A DNA stretch of 11,294 nucleotides, from NCBI GenBank assembly GCA_041653015.1, contig JBAZGG010000020.1:1-11294 (forward strand). The letters run 5' to 3'. Position numbers and translations under genes: made by a program. The notes below the pieces were generated by a model, which was not told the DNA's origin, searched no databases, and saw only the letters and a program-made list of their open reading frames with translations. Origin of the DNA: JBAZGG01 sp041653015. GTDB taxonomy: Bacteria; Bacillota_I; Bacilli_A; RFN20; CAG-826. Below, one piece after another: positions 1-5,709 of the stretch. Position 1 is the first letter of the stretch. The number at the start of each line of letters is the position of its first letter.

Positions 1-598
1 CCATGGAATCCTCGAAGTAATACATGATGAGACCAAAGCCAAAAAGGATGATGAAGGAATAGACGAATATCTTTATGGAATGGATGAGAGGGTGCCACAG
101 ATGAGCGTGCCACGGATTGCTCTCTTTGCCTTCTTCTAATTCGTGACCGCAACAACCGGTCACATCGATCGTCTCACCATCGCATGTCTTCGCGTGCTCC
201 ACGACTTCTCTTCTTCTCTTATAGAAGATCGCATCGACGATATAGCCGAAGAGAAATCCACCGATGATCTTGATGGCGATGAGAGGAAAAACCATATACC
301 ACGTGCCGGTGAAATTGGAGAATAGAATCGGTAGAGCCTCATCCGAACAAGCGATGAAGACCGCCACAAGCGTTCCCATCGTAAGATGATGTTTGACATA
401 GAGATCGGAGGCCACCACCGATATTCCGCATTGCGGAATCACGCCGCATAGCGAACCCAAAAGAGGAGCAATTTTCTTTTTGCTCTCTAAAAATTTGATC
501 ACTTTGCTCTCAAAAAAAGATAGAGAGACATATATCGCCAAAGCGAGACCAAAGATCTTGAGTGAATCGAACAGACTCTCTAAAAAAACATCGAACAT
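1..598 (-). CDS. Putative 10-TM heavy-metal/manganese exporter, ArsP_2-like (N-terminal part; cut by window edge)
   Basis: Translating the minus strand from the ATG at 598 gives 199 residues, open to the window edge, so the C-terminal half is missing. The N-terminus (MFDVFLESLFDSLK) and two motifs, CGVIPQCG (about 51-58) and CSDEALP (84-90), match what I recall of the PF11449/ArsP_2 family, described as putative 10-TM heavy-metal exporters and often annotated as manganese or arsenic efflux. Hydrophobic stretches lie near 13-30, 45-65, 74-95, 101-124 and 174-195. Between the fourth and fifth is a charged loop (about 126-173) rich in possible metal ligands: C139, C149, C150, H152, H164, H166, H169 and H173. 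The likely role is export of a divalent or soft metal across the cytoplasmic membrane; the true substrate cannot be read from sequence. No Shine-Dalgarno precedes the ATG. The start is fixed by the family-like N-terminus and the lack of another early Met. Confidence 0.72.
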   Translation of the reverse strand, partial: MFDVFLESLFDSLKIFGLALAIYVSLSFFESKVIKFLESKKKIAPLLGSLCGVIPQCGISVVASDLYVKHHLTMGTLVAVFIACSDEALPILFSNFTGTWYMVFPLIAIKIIGGFLFGYIVDAIFYKRRREVVEHAKTCDGETIDVTGCCGHELEEGKESNPWHAHLWHPLIHSIKIFVYSFIILFGFGLIMYYFEDSM

Positions 599-657
599 AT
601 TTATAGTATAAACTATCTGTCAAGATGGTTGTATCGATAAGCATTTATCCATTTATA

Positions 658-696
658 ATAAAAAAATCTGCCCTTCTTAACAGAGGAGCAGATTTC
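658..696 (-). terminator. Rho-independent terminator of the 712-1434 membrane-protein gene
   Basis: Read on the minus strand, an 8-bp perfect stem (AAATCTGC at 695-688 pairing with GCAGATTT at 671-664) can be extended by three inner pairs past one bulged base. It is followed directly by a run of T. It begins 16 nt after the TAA stop of the upstream membrane-protein gene and separates it from the exporter gene at 598. Confidence 0.85.
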
Positions 697-711
697 ATAT
701 TTGTTAACTGA

Positions 712-1434
712 TTATTGTTGAGGAGCAACGCTTTCAGCAGGTTTTAATTCCACTGGTGGTTGCACCTTTTTTATCGGCCGTCCGAACGTGAGTGGAATAT
801 AGATGGCGTAGAACAGCGGAGCGATCAGATAGATATAGTAGTGAATCGATAGCGTCACATTGGTGACGACGTGAGTGACTGGATCTTTAATCTGATAGAG
901 AAGGATGGGATCGAGAAGAACGATGGAGACGATGAACAATGATAGAAGAGTGGCCAACACAGAGATAAAGACCACGGGAATGGCGATGTTGTATTTTGGT
1001 CCCTGTTCGATTTCGATATCCTCATCAACTTGGCGTAAGATCGGTCTAAATTTAAACCCGCACAGCGAAGCGAGATAGAGATAGACAAAGGTGATCAGAT
1101 ACATGATGTGAATTCCGATGATTTCGAATGCGATCAATGAATAGTACATGAAGACTGTTGGAAATCCGACGAAGTAGATGACCGCTTGAGTCGCATGTTT
1201 CACTTCTTTTCCTTCAAATCTGATGAAACTCATCAAGTATTCGGCAGGCAAGAGTAAGAGTTTAAAGAAGTAATAGTACACATATAGAAATCCTAACGAC
1301 ATCAAGCCCACAAGAGCAAAAGGTATCATAAATATTCCACAGAAAATGGCTAGAACTGGATGCATTCTTCGATAGCTTTTGAATTTAAAAAAGTTTGAAC
1401 TCAAAACCGCGAAGGATTGCTTATAGTCTTTCAT
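712..1434 (-). CDS. Unrecognised polytopic membrane protein, 240 aa
   Basis: I do not recognise this family. The 240-residue protein has a short basic N-terminus (KFKSYRR at about 17-23). Long hydrophobic stretches follow at about 26-62 (room for two helices), 80-125 (two helices), 147-177 (one) and 196-218 (one), giving roughly five or six membrane segments. An acidic, Arg-containing loop lies at about 128-146 (RPILRQVDEDIEIEQ). The C-terminal tail (220-240) is polar and proline-rich. No catalytic or transporter motif is visible. A good Shine-Dalgarno (AGGGAG, about 1442-1447) precedes the ATG, supporting the start, and the stop is TAA. With its own strong promoter and terminator it is probably transcribed alone and constitutively. 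Its composition matches the host core genes rather than the AT-rich AIPR block next to it. Confidence 0.75.
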   Translation of the reverse strand: MKDYKQSFAVLSSNFFKFKSYRRMHPVLAIFCGIFMIPFALVGLMSLGFLYVYYYFFKLLLLPAEYLMSFIRFEGKEVKHATQAVIYFVGFPTVFMYYSLIAFEIIGIHIMYLITFVYLYLASLCGFKFRPILRQVDEDIEIEQGPKYNIAIPVVFISVLATLLSLFIVSIVLLDPILLYQIKDPVTHVVTNVTLSIHYYIYLIAPLFYAIYIPLTFGRPIKKVQPPVELKPAESVAPQQ

Positions 1435-1460
1435 ATTTTTTCTCCCTTTTAATTTAATTT

Positions 1461-1489
1461 ATTTTAAACTTTAATCTATTAATTGTCAA
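1461..1489 (-). promoter_or_regulatory. Sigma-A type promoter of the 240-aa membrane protein gene
   Basis: On the minus strand TTGACA (1489-1484) is a perfect -35 box. It is followed after exactly 17 bp by TAAAAT (1466-1461), a 5/6 match to the -10 consensus. Transcription would start near 1454, just upstream of the AGGGAG ribosome-binding site. This is the clearest promoter in the window. Confidence 0.8.
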
Positions 1490-1575
1490 AGCAAGCCATA
1501 GTTTTGTGAATATGGGGTTTAATGTGACTGATGGCTTAAATTTCGACTCATCAAACGCAGTGCGTGTCAGCTAAG

Positions 1576-1593
1576 AATCGTCGCTCTTGAAAT
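1576..1593 (-). repeat. Degenerate copy of the tRNA-Arg 3' end (candidate distal attachment-site remnant)
   Basis: Compared with 3832-3849 in the same orientation, 15 of 18 bases match. The inner 12 (1582-1593 against 3838-3849) match at 11 of 12, with a single C/T difference. The matching tRNA segment is its discriminator base, the 3' acceptor strand and the start of the T-arm, the part that integrases commonly use as an attachment site. The copy lies within a few bases of the drop in G+C. A chance match cannot be excluded. Confidence 0.4.
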
Positions 1594-1670
1594 TATCTAG
1601 ACAGAATCAAACAAAAACTTTAATACTAACATAACATTAAAACTCTATTTTTTGATTTGGAACCAATCAC

Positions 1671-1684
1671 GTTTATTAATAAAC
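1671..1684. repeat. Perfect 14-bp palindrome downstream of the AIPR gene
   Basis: GTTTATTAATAAAC reads the same on both strands. It is all A/T apart from its end bases and lies about 55 nt beyond the AIPR stop codon. It could be a weak protein-binding site or a product of the AT-rich composition. It lacks the features of a terminator. Confidence 0.3.
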
Positions 1685-1737
1685 TCACTTTCTAAGAAAT
1701 TAACCTTTGAAAGAGTGCAAAAGTAATGTTTGAAGTG

Positions 1738-3570
1738 CTACTTAAACAATTTTTCAAATTCTTGCGAATATGCGCTTTCGGAGAAATCATCAAAAGATGC
1801 TTTGATTGTTTTATAAAAACTGCTATCTCTTTTTAACCAGTTGGTTTCATTAACAACATCCTCGCTTTGAGCGTTGGTGTAGGCATCATAGATTTTAGAT
1901 CCTTCGCTAATGATGTATTTGAATATACTTGCGAGCAAAGAATCAATTTCATCTAAGTTGAAAAGCTCCTTCTTAAAAACTCTTTTTGTCATACTTTGCT
2001 TTTTCAAAATCTTTTGAATTCGCAAGCAACTATCTGAATCTTCGGGACTAACATTAATAATTGCTTTTATTTCATTTTTGTCAAATTCGCCATTATAATA
2101 TTTCGCTAAAAAACCAACAAAAGCAGTACAAAATGTTCTGCAATTTCCAGCAAAAAGTTTTTTGTTGTCATTTTTTGTTTGCATCCTGTAATTGCCAATA
2201 AATCTTTTATCAAATGAATAGTCAACATAGAGCAAATCTTTTATGTATGCTGCAGTATCATTAGCGTTTGACGAATTAAAGATATCTTCATAAAAACTAT
2301 TTGTTTCATCAAAAATGATACTAGGCTTGTTTCTGCTAGTTCCAGGCATAATAAACATGCCAGCAAGAGCAAGTTTGCCTACTTTGAGTAAATCACAATT
2401 TTGATAGGCTTCTTTGTTTGAAGAAGGAACTTCCATGCCTCTTTTTGTTTTGTAAATAATATTGTTTGCCTTTAGAGCTTCCGCAAATATTAATTGTTCG
2501 GGATTGTTTGCCTTTAGATCAGAAGGTTTAATGGCTTTTTGAGAGTTTGTAGCTTTCGAAATTTCAAAAACAAATTGCTGTTTTTCTTCCTTTGTGCGTC
2601 CTGGATTTTGAATGACTCGACACAGTAAATAAAGATCATTGTTTTCGTCAATATAAGGACTATCGAAAATTTTACGGGTTGTTTGACCACCATTAACAAT
2701 TGAAAAATTCGTAAGTTTTAATCTCTTTGAATCAACATCAAATTTATCGCAAACGATTGTAATCCCATTATTTTTGTACCAGAAATCATTAGGATTATCT
2801 TTAATAGAGTTTTCAACATCTCTATCGATAGTTTTATGTTTGATATAATACCTTAGATTTTGCGATAACAATCCATTTTTATAAATATTGTAGAGTTTTT
2901 TTAAAGATAAGGCAGAAATATTAAATACACAACCCTCACCATATTCCAGAAGATTATCTTTTGCATCAATAACAAGTTCTCCGGCTTCAACACAAGACTT
3001 GAAAGATCTAGAATCTTGAATCGCTTCAATCATTTGTTTTTCAAAATAAATATCATCTTCTAATAGTTCAATAGGCAGTTCACCTTTTTGAGAATCAAAA
3101 TAATTTATTATAGATTTAAATTTGATTCCACCCTGTGGAGCAGATGTTACAAAACAAAATCTAATTTTTGATTGCTCTTCTCTCTCATCTTCGCATCTTT
3201 GATACTGCTGACCAACCATTTCATTAAACTGTTCAAAATGAAATGATTTTAATAATTTAAAAGCAGAAAGCATTTTGTTTAAAGCCTCTTTAATTTGTTC
3301 AAGTGAAATTGATTCATAATATTTGCATTGCATTAAAATCAAATCTTTATAATCACTAGATTCGTCTGTCAGTATGCAATCTAACCCTTGATCATTAGCA
3401 CCATCAACAACAATTTGTTTCAAGGATTCTTCATCAAGAGAAAAAGAAGGATTTTTATAGAAAATTGCTTTAGCACAAAGTGCATTAAACACATAATGAT
3501 CTGTTTTTCCTCTAAAAAAAGTAAATTTTTTGATAAAAATTTCTAACTCATCTTTAATGATTTGATTCAT
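1738..3570 (-). CDS. AIPR-family protein (abortive infection/phage resistance) with N-terminal nuclease-like motif, 610 aa
   Basis: The C-terminal two-thirds carry AIPR (PF10592-type) hallmarks: GLLSQNLRYYI (233-243), FWYKNNGITIVCD (263-275), NFSIVNGGQTT (288-298) and ISKATNSQKAIKPSDLKANN (337-356). The N-terminal part has a PD-(D/E)xK-like arrangement: DGANDQGLDCIL (56-67, D64 the likely metal ligand), then LILMQCKY (77-84) with Q81-x-K83. This resembles the QxK variant of Mrr-type nucleases. The family is linked to phage defence, often near restriction or other defence genes; here no partner gene is present. The inferred role is a cytoplasmic nuclease-type defence effector, mechanism unproven. 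The length is usual for the family and the reading frame is intact. The start ATG has only a weak AGGT Shine-Dalgarno 6-7 nt upstream; the stop is TAG. G+C is about 25-32% in sampled lines, far below the neighbours, which suggests acquisition by transfer. No clear promoter was found. Confidence 0.88.
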   Translation of the reverse strand: MNQIIKDELEIFIKKFTFFRGKTDHYVFNALCAKAIFYKNPSFSLDEESLKQIVVDGANDQGLDCILTDESSDYKDLILMQCKYYESISLEQIKEALNKMLSAFKLLKSFHFEQFNEMVGQQYQRCEDEREEQSKIRFCFVTSAPQGGIKFKSIINYFDSQKGELPIELLEDDIYFEKQMIEAIQDSRSFKSCVEAGELVIDAKDNLLEYGEGCVFNISALSLKKLYNIYKNGLLSQNLRYYIKHKTIDRDVENSIKDNPNDFWYKNNGITIVCDKFDVDSKRLKLTNFSIVNGGQTTRKIFDSPYIDENNDLYLLCRVIQNPGRTKEEKQQFVFEISKATNSQKAIKPSDLKANNPEQLIFAEALKANNIIYKTKRGMEVPSSNKEAYQNCDLLKVGKLALAGMFIMPGTSRNKPSIIFDETNSFYEDIFNSSNANDTAAYIKDLLYVDYSFDKRFIGNYRMQTKNDNKKLFAGNCRTFCTAFVGFLAKYYNGEFDKNEIKAIINVSPEDSDSCLRIQKILKKQSMTKRVFKKELFNLDEIDSLLASIFKYIISEGSKIYDAYTNAQSEDVVNETNWLKRDSSFYKTIKASFDDFSESAYSQEFEKLFK

Positions 3571-3608
3571 AAATTACCTGTCCAAATTATTAGATCACAT
3601 CTGGATCT

Positions 3609-3719
3609 CTATATCAAGATCTCGGTTGCAAAACGTTTTTTAATTCTCTGAATTAGTAAAGTATTAAATAGAATAGTAATAATTATAATTTTGCCTGCAC
3701 AAATAAAACCGCCATACAT
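3609..3719 (-). CDS. Possible 36-aa hydrophobic small protein upstream of the AIPR gene
   Basis: An ATG at 3719 opens a 36-codon frame ending in TAG. The peptide has a short polar start (MYGGFICAGK), a hydrophobic run of about 15 residues (IIIITILFNTLLI) and a basic tail (QRIKKRF), which is the layout of a single-pass membrane microprotein. It ends 38 nt before the AIPR start on the same strand. No good Shine-Dalgarno is present, and isoleucine-rich frames arise easily in AT-rich DNA, so this may be a chance frame. Other possibilities are a leader peptide or a small membrane partner of the AIPR protein. Confidence 0.18.
   Translation of the reverse strand: MYGGFICAGKIIIITILFNTLLIQRIKKRFATEILI
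3641..3655. promoter_or_regulatory. Inverted repeat upstream of the AIPR gene (possible operator)
   Basis: TAATTC-TCT-GAATTA has perfect 6-bp arms around a 3-nt spacer, about 70-85 nt upstream of the AIPR start codon. Its size and symmetry would suit a dimeric repressor, but no regulator gene is nearby and the region is AT-rich. Confidence 0.25.
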
Positions 3720-3787
3720 AATTTCAAAATCATATATTAAGTGAAAAAATTAGCATGCTGAAAGTATCAAAAAATACTAAAAAATTC

Positions 3788-3821
3788 CAAACAAAAAGGC
3801 CAATGCTAAACGTATTGACCT
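3788..3821 (-). terminator. Rho-independent terminator downstream of tRNA-Arg
   Basis: On the minus strand, an 8-bp stem (AGGTCAAT at 3821-3814 pairing with ATTGGCCT at 3804-3797, one G-U pair) closes a 9-nt loop. It is followed by TTTTTGTTT. It lies 14 nt beyond the encoded CCA of the tRNA, so it should end the tRNA transcript, and any mutS2-uvrC read-through, before the AIPR gene. Confidence 0.8.
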
Positions 3822-3831
3822 AGGAGTTTTT

Positions 3832-3849
3832 AATTGGCGCCCTTGAAAT
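3832..3849 (-). repeat. tRNA-Arg 3' end segment repeated at 1576-1593 (candidate attachment core)
   Basis: This segment covers three bases beyond the CCA, the CCA, the discriminator, the 3' acceptor strand and the first bases of the T-arm. It is the proximal partner of the repeat at 1576-1593: 15 of 18 bases identical, same orientation, about 2.26 kb apart. Confidence 0.4.
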
Positions 3850-3911
3850 GATTCGAACATTCAACCTACGGCTTAGAAGGCCGTTGCTCTATCCAACTGA
3901 GCTACAAGGGC
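3835..3911 (-). tRNA. tRNA-Arg (anticodon UCU), 3' CCA encoded
   Basis: A complete cloverleaf can be drawn by hand. The acceptor stem is 7 bp and perfect (GCCCTTG with CAAGGGC). The D-stem is GCTC/GAGC with loop AGTTGGATA. The anticodon stem is ACGGC/GCCGT around loop CTTCTAA, giving anticodon UCU, which reads AGA/AGG arginine codons. The variable loop is 5 nt. The T-stem is GAATG/CATTT with one G-U pair around TTCGAAT. The discriminator is G and CCA is encoded in the DNA. The mature body is 74 nt plus CCA. It lies 34 nt downstream of uvrC on the same strand and is followed by a strong terminator. Its 3' side borders the AT-rich AIPR block, a classic integration position. Confidence 0.96.
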
Positions 3912-3924
3912 ATCTCGATTTATA

Positions 3925-3953
3925 ATCTTATATTAGCAACTCCATTTATTCAA
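3925..3953 (-). promoter_or_regulatory. Possible promoter for tRNA-Arg inside the uvrC 3' end
   Basis: On the minus strand TTGAAT (3953-3948) is followed 17 bp later by TAAGAT (3930-3925); each matches its consensus at 4 of 6 positions. Transcription would begin about 7 nt before the mature tRNA. Cotranscription with uvrC is the alternative. Confidence 0.3.
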
Positions 3954-5709
3954 GACTTTTAAGTCTTTCGAAAACGCTTTCGGCAACGCTGTCGGGCAAT
4001 AGCTGTTTTAACTCATCGAGAGAAGCGTTTTTTAAATCGGGAAGTGAAGGATATGTCTTTCTTATCATCTCAATTCTCTTCTCTCCGAGCCCTACTATTC
4101 CATCAAAGATCGATCTCTGAAAGTTTTTCTTTCTGAAATCGCGATGAAAAGATATGGCAAAGCGATGCACTTCATCCTGCATTCTTACCAACAGAAAGAA
4201 TAGAGGCAATTTGCTATCTAATGGATAGTTCTTGCCATCGCGATCGATGAGCCCCTTTGTCTGGTGTCGATTATCTTTATATAGTCCAAAGAATGGAATA
4301 TTCAGAGATAATTGCTTTATCGATTGCTCGGCGGCGTGGACTTGTGGGAGACCACCATCGACGAGGATCAAGTCGGGAAGCTTCTTCCCCTCTTCTTTTA
4401 GACGCGAATAGCGGCGAAGCACAATCTCCTCCATCGAAGCGAAATCATCGCGCTTTTCTTCGTGCTCGATGTGATAGCGGCGATAATTCTTTTTGCACGG
4501 CTCACCATTGATGAAACTGACCATGACGCCCACCGGCGAACTCCCTTGCAGATGCGAATTGTCGAATAGTTCGATCGAATATGGGACGCTTTCTAAAGAG
4601 AGAAGATGCTTTAATTCCTCTAATAGATCTAGATTATTATCTTCGAGGCGAGCGGACATGAAGTGCTCATCGATGCCTTGCTTAGCGTTCAGCTGAGCGA
4701 TGTTGATGGAATCGAGAGATTTACCGCGGCTCGCCGATATGTACTCGCATTCATAGATGGGCAAAAGGCTCTCTTTTAATCCTTTGATATTGGCGACGAT
4801 CTGTTCGGGCAATTCGTTATTTGCATAATACTGTTCGATGAGCGAGATCGCCTGCTCATCATTATCGCCGAATTCAGGGACGATGAAGTTGTCTTTTCCC
4901 AAGAGGAGCCCATTGCGGTATGTGAGCTTTGATAAGGACATATAACCATCGCGAATCGCATAGGCAAAAACATCTTTTGAAGCGTGATCTTTGTCTTCGA
5001 CATTCTGCTTCGAAACGATGTGTTCAATCGCCGACAAAATATCTTTATATTCCTGGGCTTTTTCAAATTGTTCTTCTTTCGAGCATTCGAGCATCTTCGC
5101 TTTGATCTGTCCTTTGATCTCGCTATCTTGACCGCGCAGAAAGGAGAATATTTGATCGTATAGATCTTGATATACTCTCTCATCTATTTTATTGATGCAT
5201 GGGGCTAAGCATTGGCCGAGATGGTAATAGAGGCATGGTGAAGAGGGAATTTTGTTGCATTTGCGCAGCGGGTATATCTTATTGAGAAGATCGATGACTT
5301 CATAAGCGTATGTCCCCGATGGGAACGGACCGAAATAGAAATAGTTTTTATCCTTGTCATGACGAGCGATTTTAAGCACGGGATCACCTTTCTTTTTTAA
5401 GGCGATATACGGATAGTGTTTCCCGTCTTTTAATAAGATGTTATAGCGAGGGTAGTGAGTTTGAATGAGATTCATCTCTAAAATGAATGCTTCTTTCTCC
5501 GTCTTGGTGATGATCGTTTCGAAATGGTCGACATGGCTCACCATGGCAAAGACTTTTCCGTATTGCGGGCGCAAAAAATATTGGCTCACTCTCTTTTTTA
5601 GATTTTTGGCTTTGCCGATATAGATGATGGCATCGCTGCTATCCTTCATCAAATAGACACCGCTTCTCGTGGTCAATGTCGACAGTGATTGCTTTACTTT
5701 TTCCGTCAT
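3946..5709 (-). CDS. uvrC: UvrC, excinuclease ABC subunit C, 587 aa
   Basis: UvrC makes both incisions flanking a lesion in nucleotide excision repair, acting in the cytoplasm with UvrA and UvrB. The domains are complete and in order. The GIY-YIG nuclease is at about 15-95 (GVY 17-19, YIG 30-32, R40, E78) and makes the 3' cut. A four-Cys cluster motif follows (C151, C159, C167, C171), matching the iron-sulphur site known in UvrC. The UVR motif (about 198-233) contacts UvrB. The RNase H-like nuclease includes FDNSH (D383, H386), D451 in LVDGG and QDEVHRFAISFHR (511-523), and makes the 5' cut. The C-terminus holds a helix-hairpin-helix region (about 535-585). Length is typical for the family. 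The ATG overlaps the mutS2 stop as ATGA and has no Shine-Dalgarno, so translation is probably coupled to mutS2. The stop is TAA. No odd residues were noticed. Confidence 0.97.
   Translation of the reverse strand: MTEKVKQSLSTLTTRSGVYLMKDSSDAIIYIGKAKNLKKRVSQYFLRPQYGKVFAMVSHVDHFETIITKTEKEAFILEMNLIQTHYPRYNILLKDGKHYPYIALKKKGDPVLKIARHDKDKNYFYFGPFPSGTYAYEVIDLLNKIYPLRKCNKIPSSPCLYYHLGQCLAPCINKIDERVYQDLYDQIFSFLRGQDSEIKGQIKAKMLECSKEEQFEKAQEYKDILSAIEHIVSKQNVEDKDHASKDVFAYAIRDGYMSLSKLTYRNGLLLGKDNFIVPEFGDNDEQAISLIEQYYANNELPEQIVANIKGLKESLLPIYECEYISASRGKSLDSINIAQLNAKQGIDEHFMSARLEDNNLDLLEELKHLLSLESVPYSIELFDNSHLQGSSPVGVMVSFINGEPCKKNYRRYHIEHEEKRDDFASMEEIVLRRYSRLKEEGKKLPDLILVDGGLPQVHAAEQSIKQLSLNIPFFGLYKDNRHQTKGLIDRDGKNYPLDSKLPLFFLLVRMQDEVHRFAISFHRDFRKKNFQRSIFDGIVGLGEKRIEMIRKTYPSLPDLKNASLDELKQLLPDSVAESVFERLKSLE

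Larger units (their letters stand above)
1490..1737. other. Intergenic region spanning a composition boundary; no gene seen
   Basis: No credible coding region was found on either strand. Up to about 1595 the sequence has host-like composition (23 of 60 G+C at 1501-1560). From about 1600 it becomes very AT-rich (13 of 60 at 1621-1680), like the AIPR gene that follows. It contains the tRNA-end-like repeat at 1576-1593 and a 14-bp palindrome at 1671-1684. No clear terminator for the AIPR gene was found: the imperfect hairpin at about 1653-1669 is followed by A rather than T on the minus strand. Confidence 0.6.
1576..3849. mobile_element. Candidate small tRNA-Arg-associated island carrying the AIPR gene
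   Basis: Three observations coincide. The block is clearly more AT-rich than both flanks. One edge is the 3' end of a tRNA gene. The other edge carries a direct repeat of that tRNA end. Tyrosine-recombinase islands typically have this geometry. No integrase, excisionase or replication gene is present, so this would be a remnant, a satellite moved in trans, or cargo gained by recombination. Against it, the terminator just downstream of the tRNA lies inside the supposed element and no displaced native terminator is visible beyond 1576. Confidence 0.35.

Noticed and set aside
143..399. Short open frames on both strands at 143-325 (+) and 160-399 (-)
   Set aside because: They lie inside the exporter gene in other frames, and their Ser/Arg-rich translations look like shadow frames. 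The exporter frame has recognisable family motifs.
618..623. TTGACA upstream of the metal exporter as its -35 box
   Set aside because: The distance to the only good -10-like box (605-610) is 7 bp, far from the 16-18 bp needed. No -10 lies at the correct spacing before the start codon.
1653..1669. Hairpin TGATTTGG-AA-CCAATCA as the AIPR terminator
   Set aside because: The arms pair only with a bulge, and on the AIPR (minus) strand the hairpin is followed by A residues, so it does not look like a rho-independent terminator.
3952..3967. Hairpin AAGACTT-TT-AAGTCTT near the uvrC end as a terminator
   Set aside because: It lies inside the uvrC coding sequence, has a 2-nt loop and no T-run after it. 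The real terminator is beyond the tRNA.
4257..5387. Several open frames of 60-135 codons overlapping uvrC
   Set aside because: All lie within the uvrC coding region in other frames, whose own frame has complete conserved domains. The other translations are low-complexity and have no motifs.
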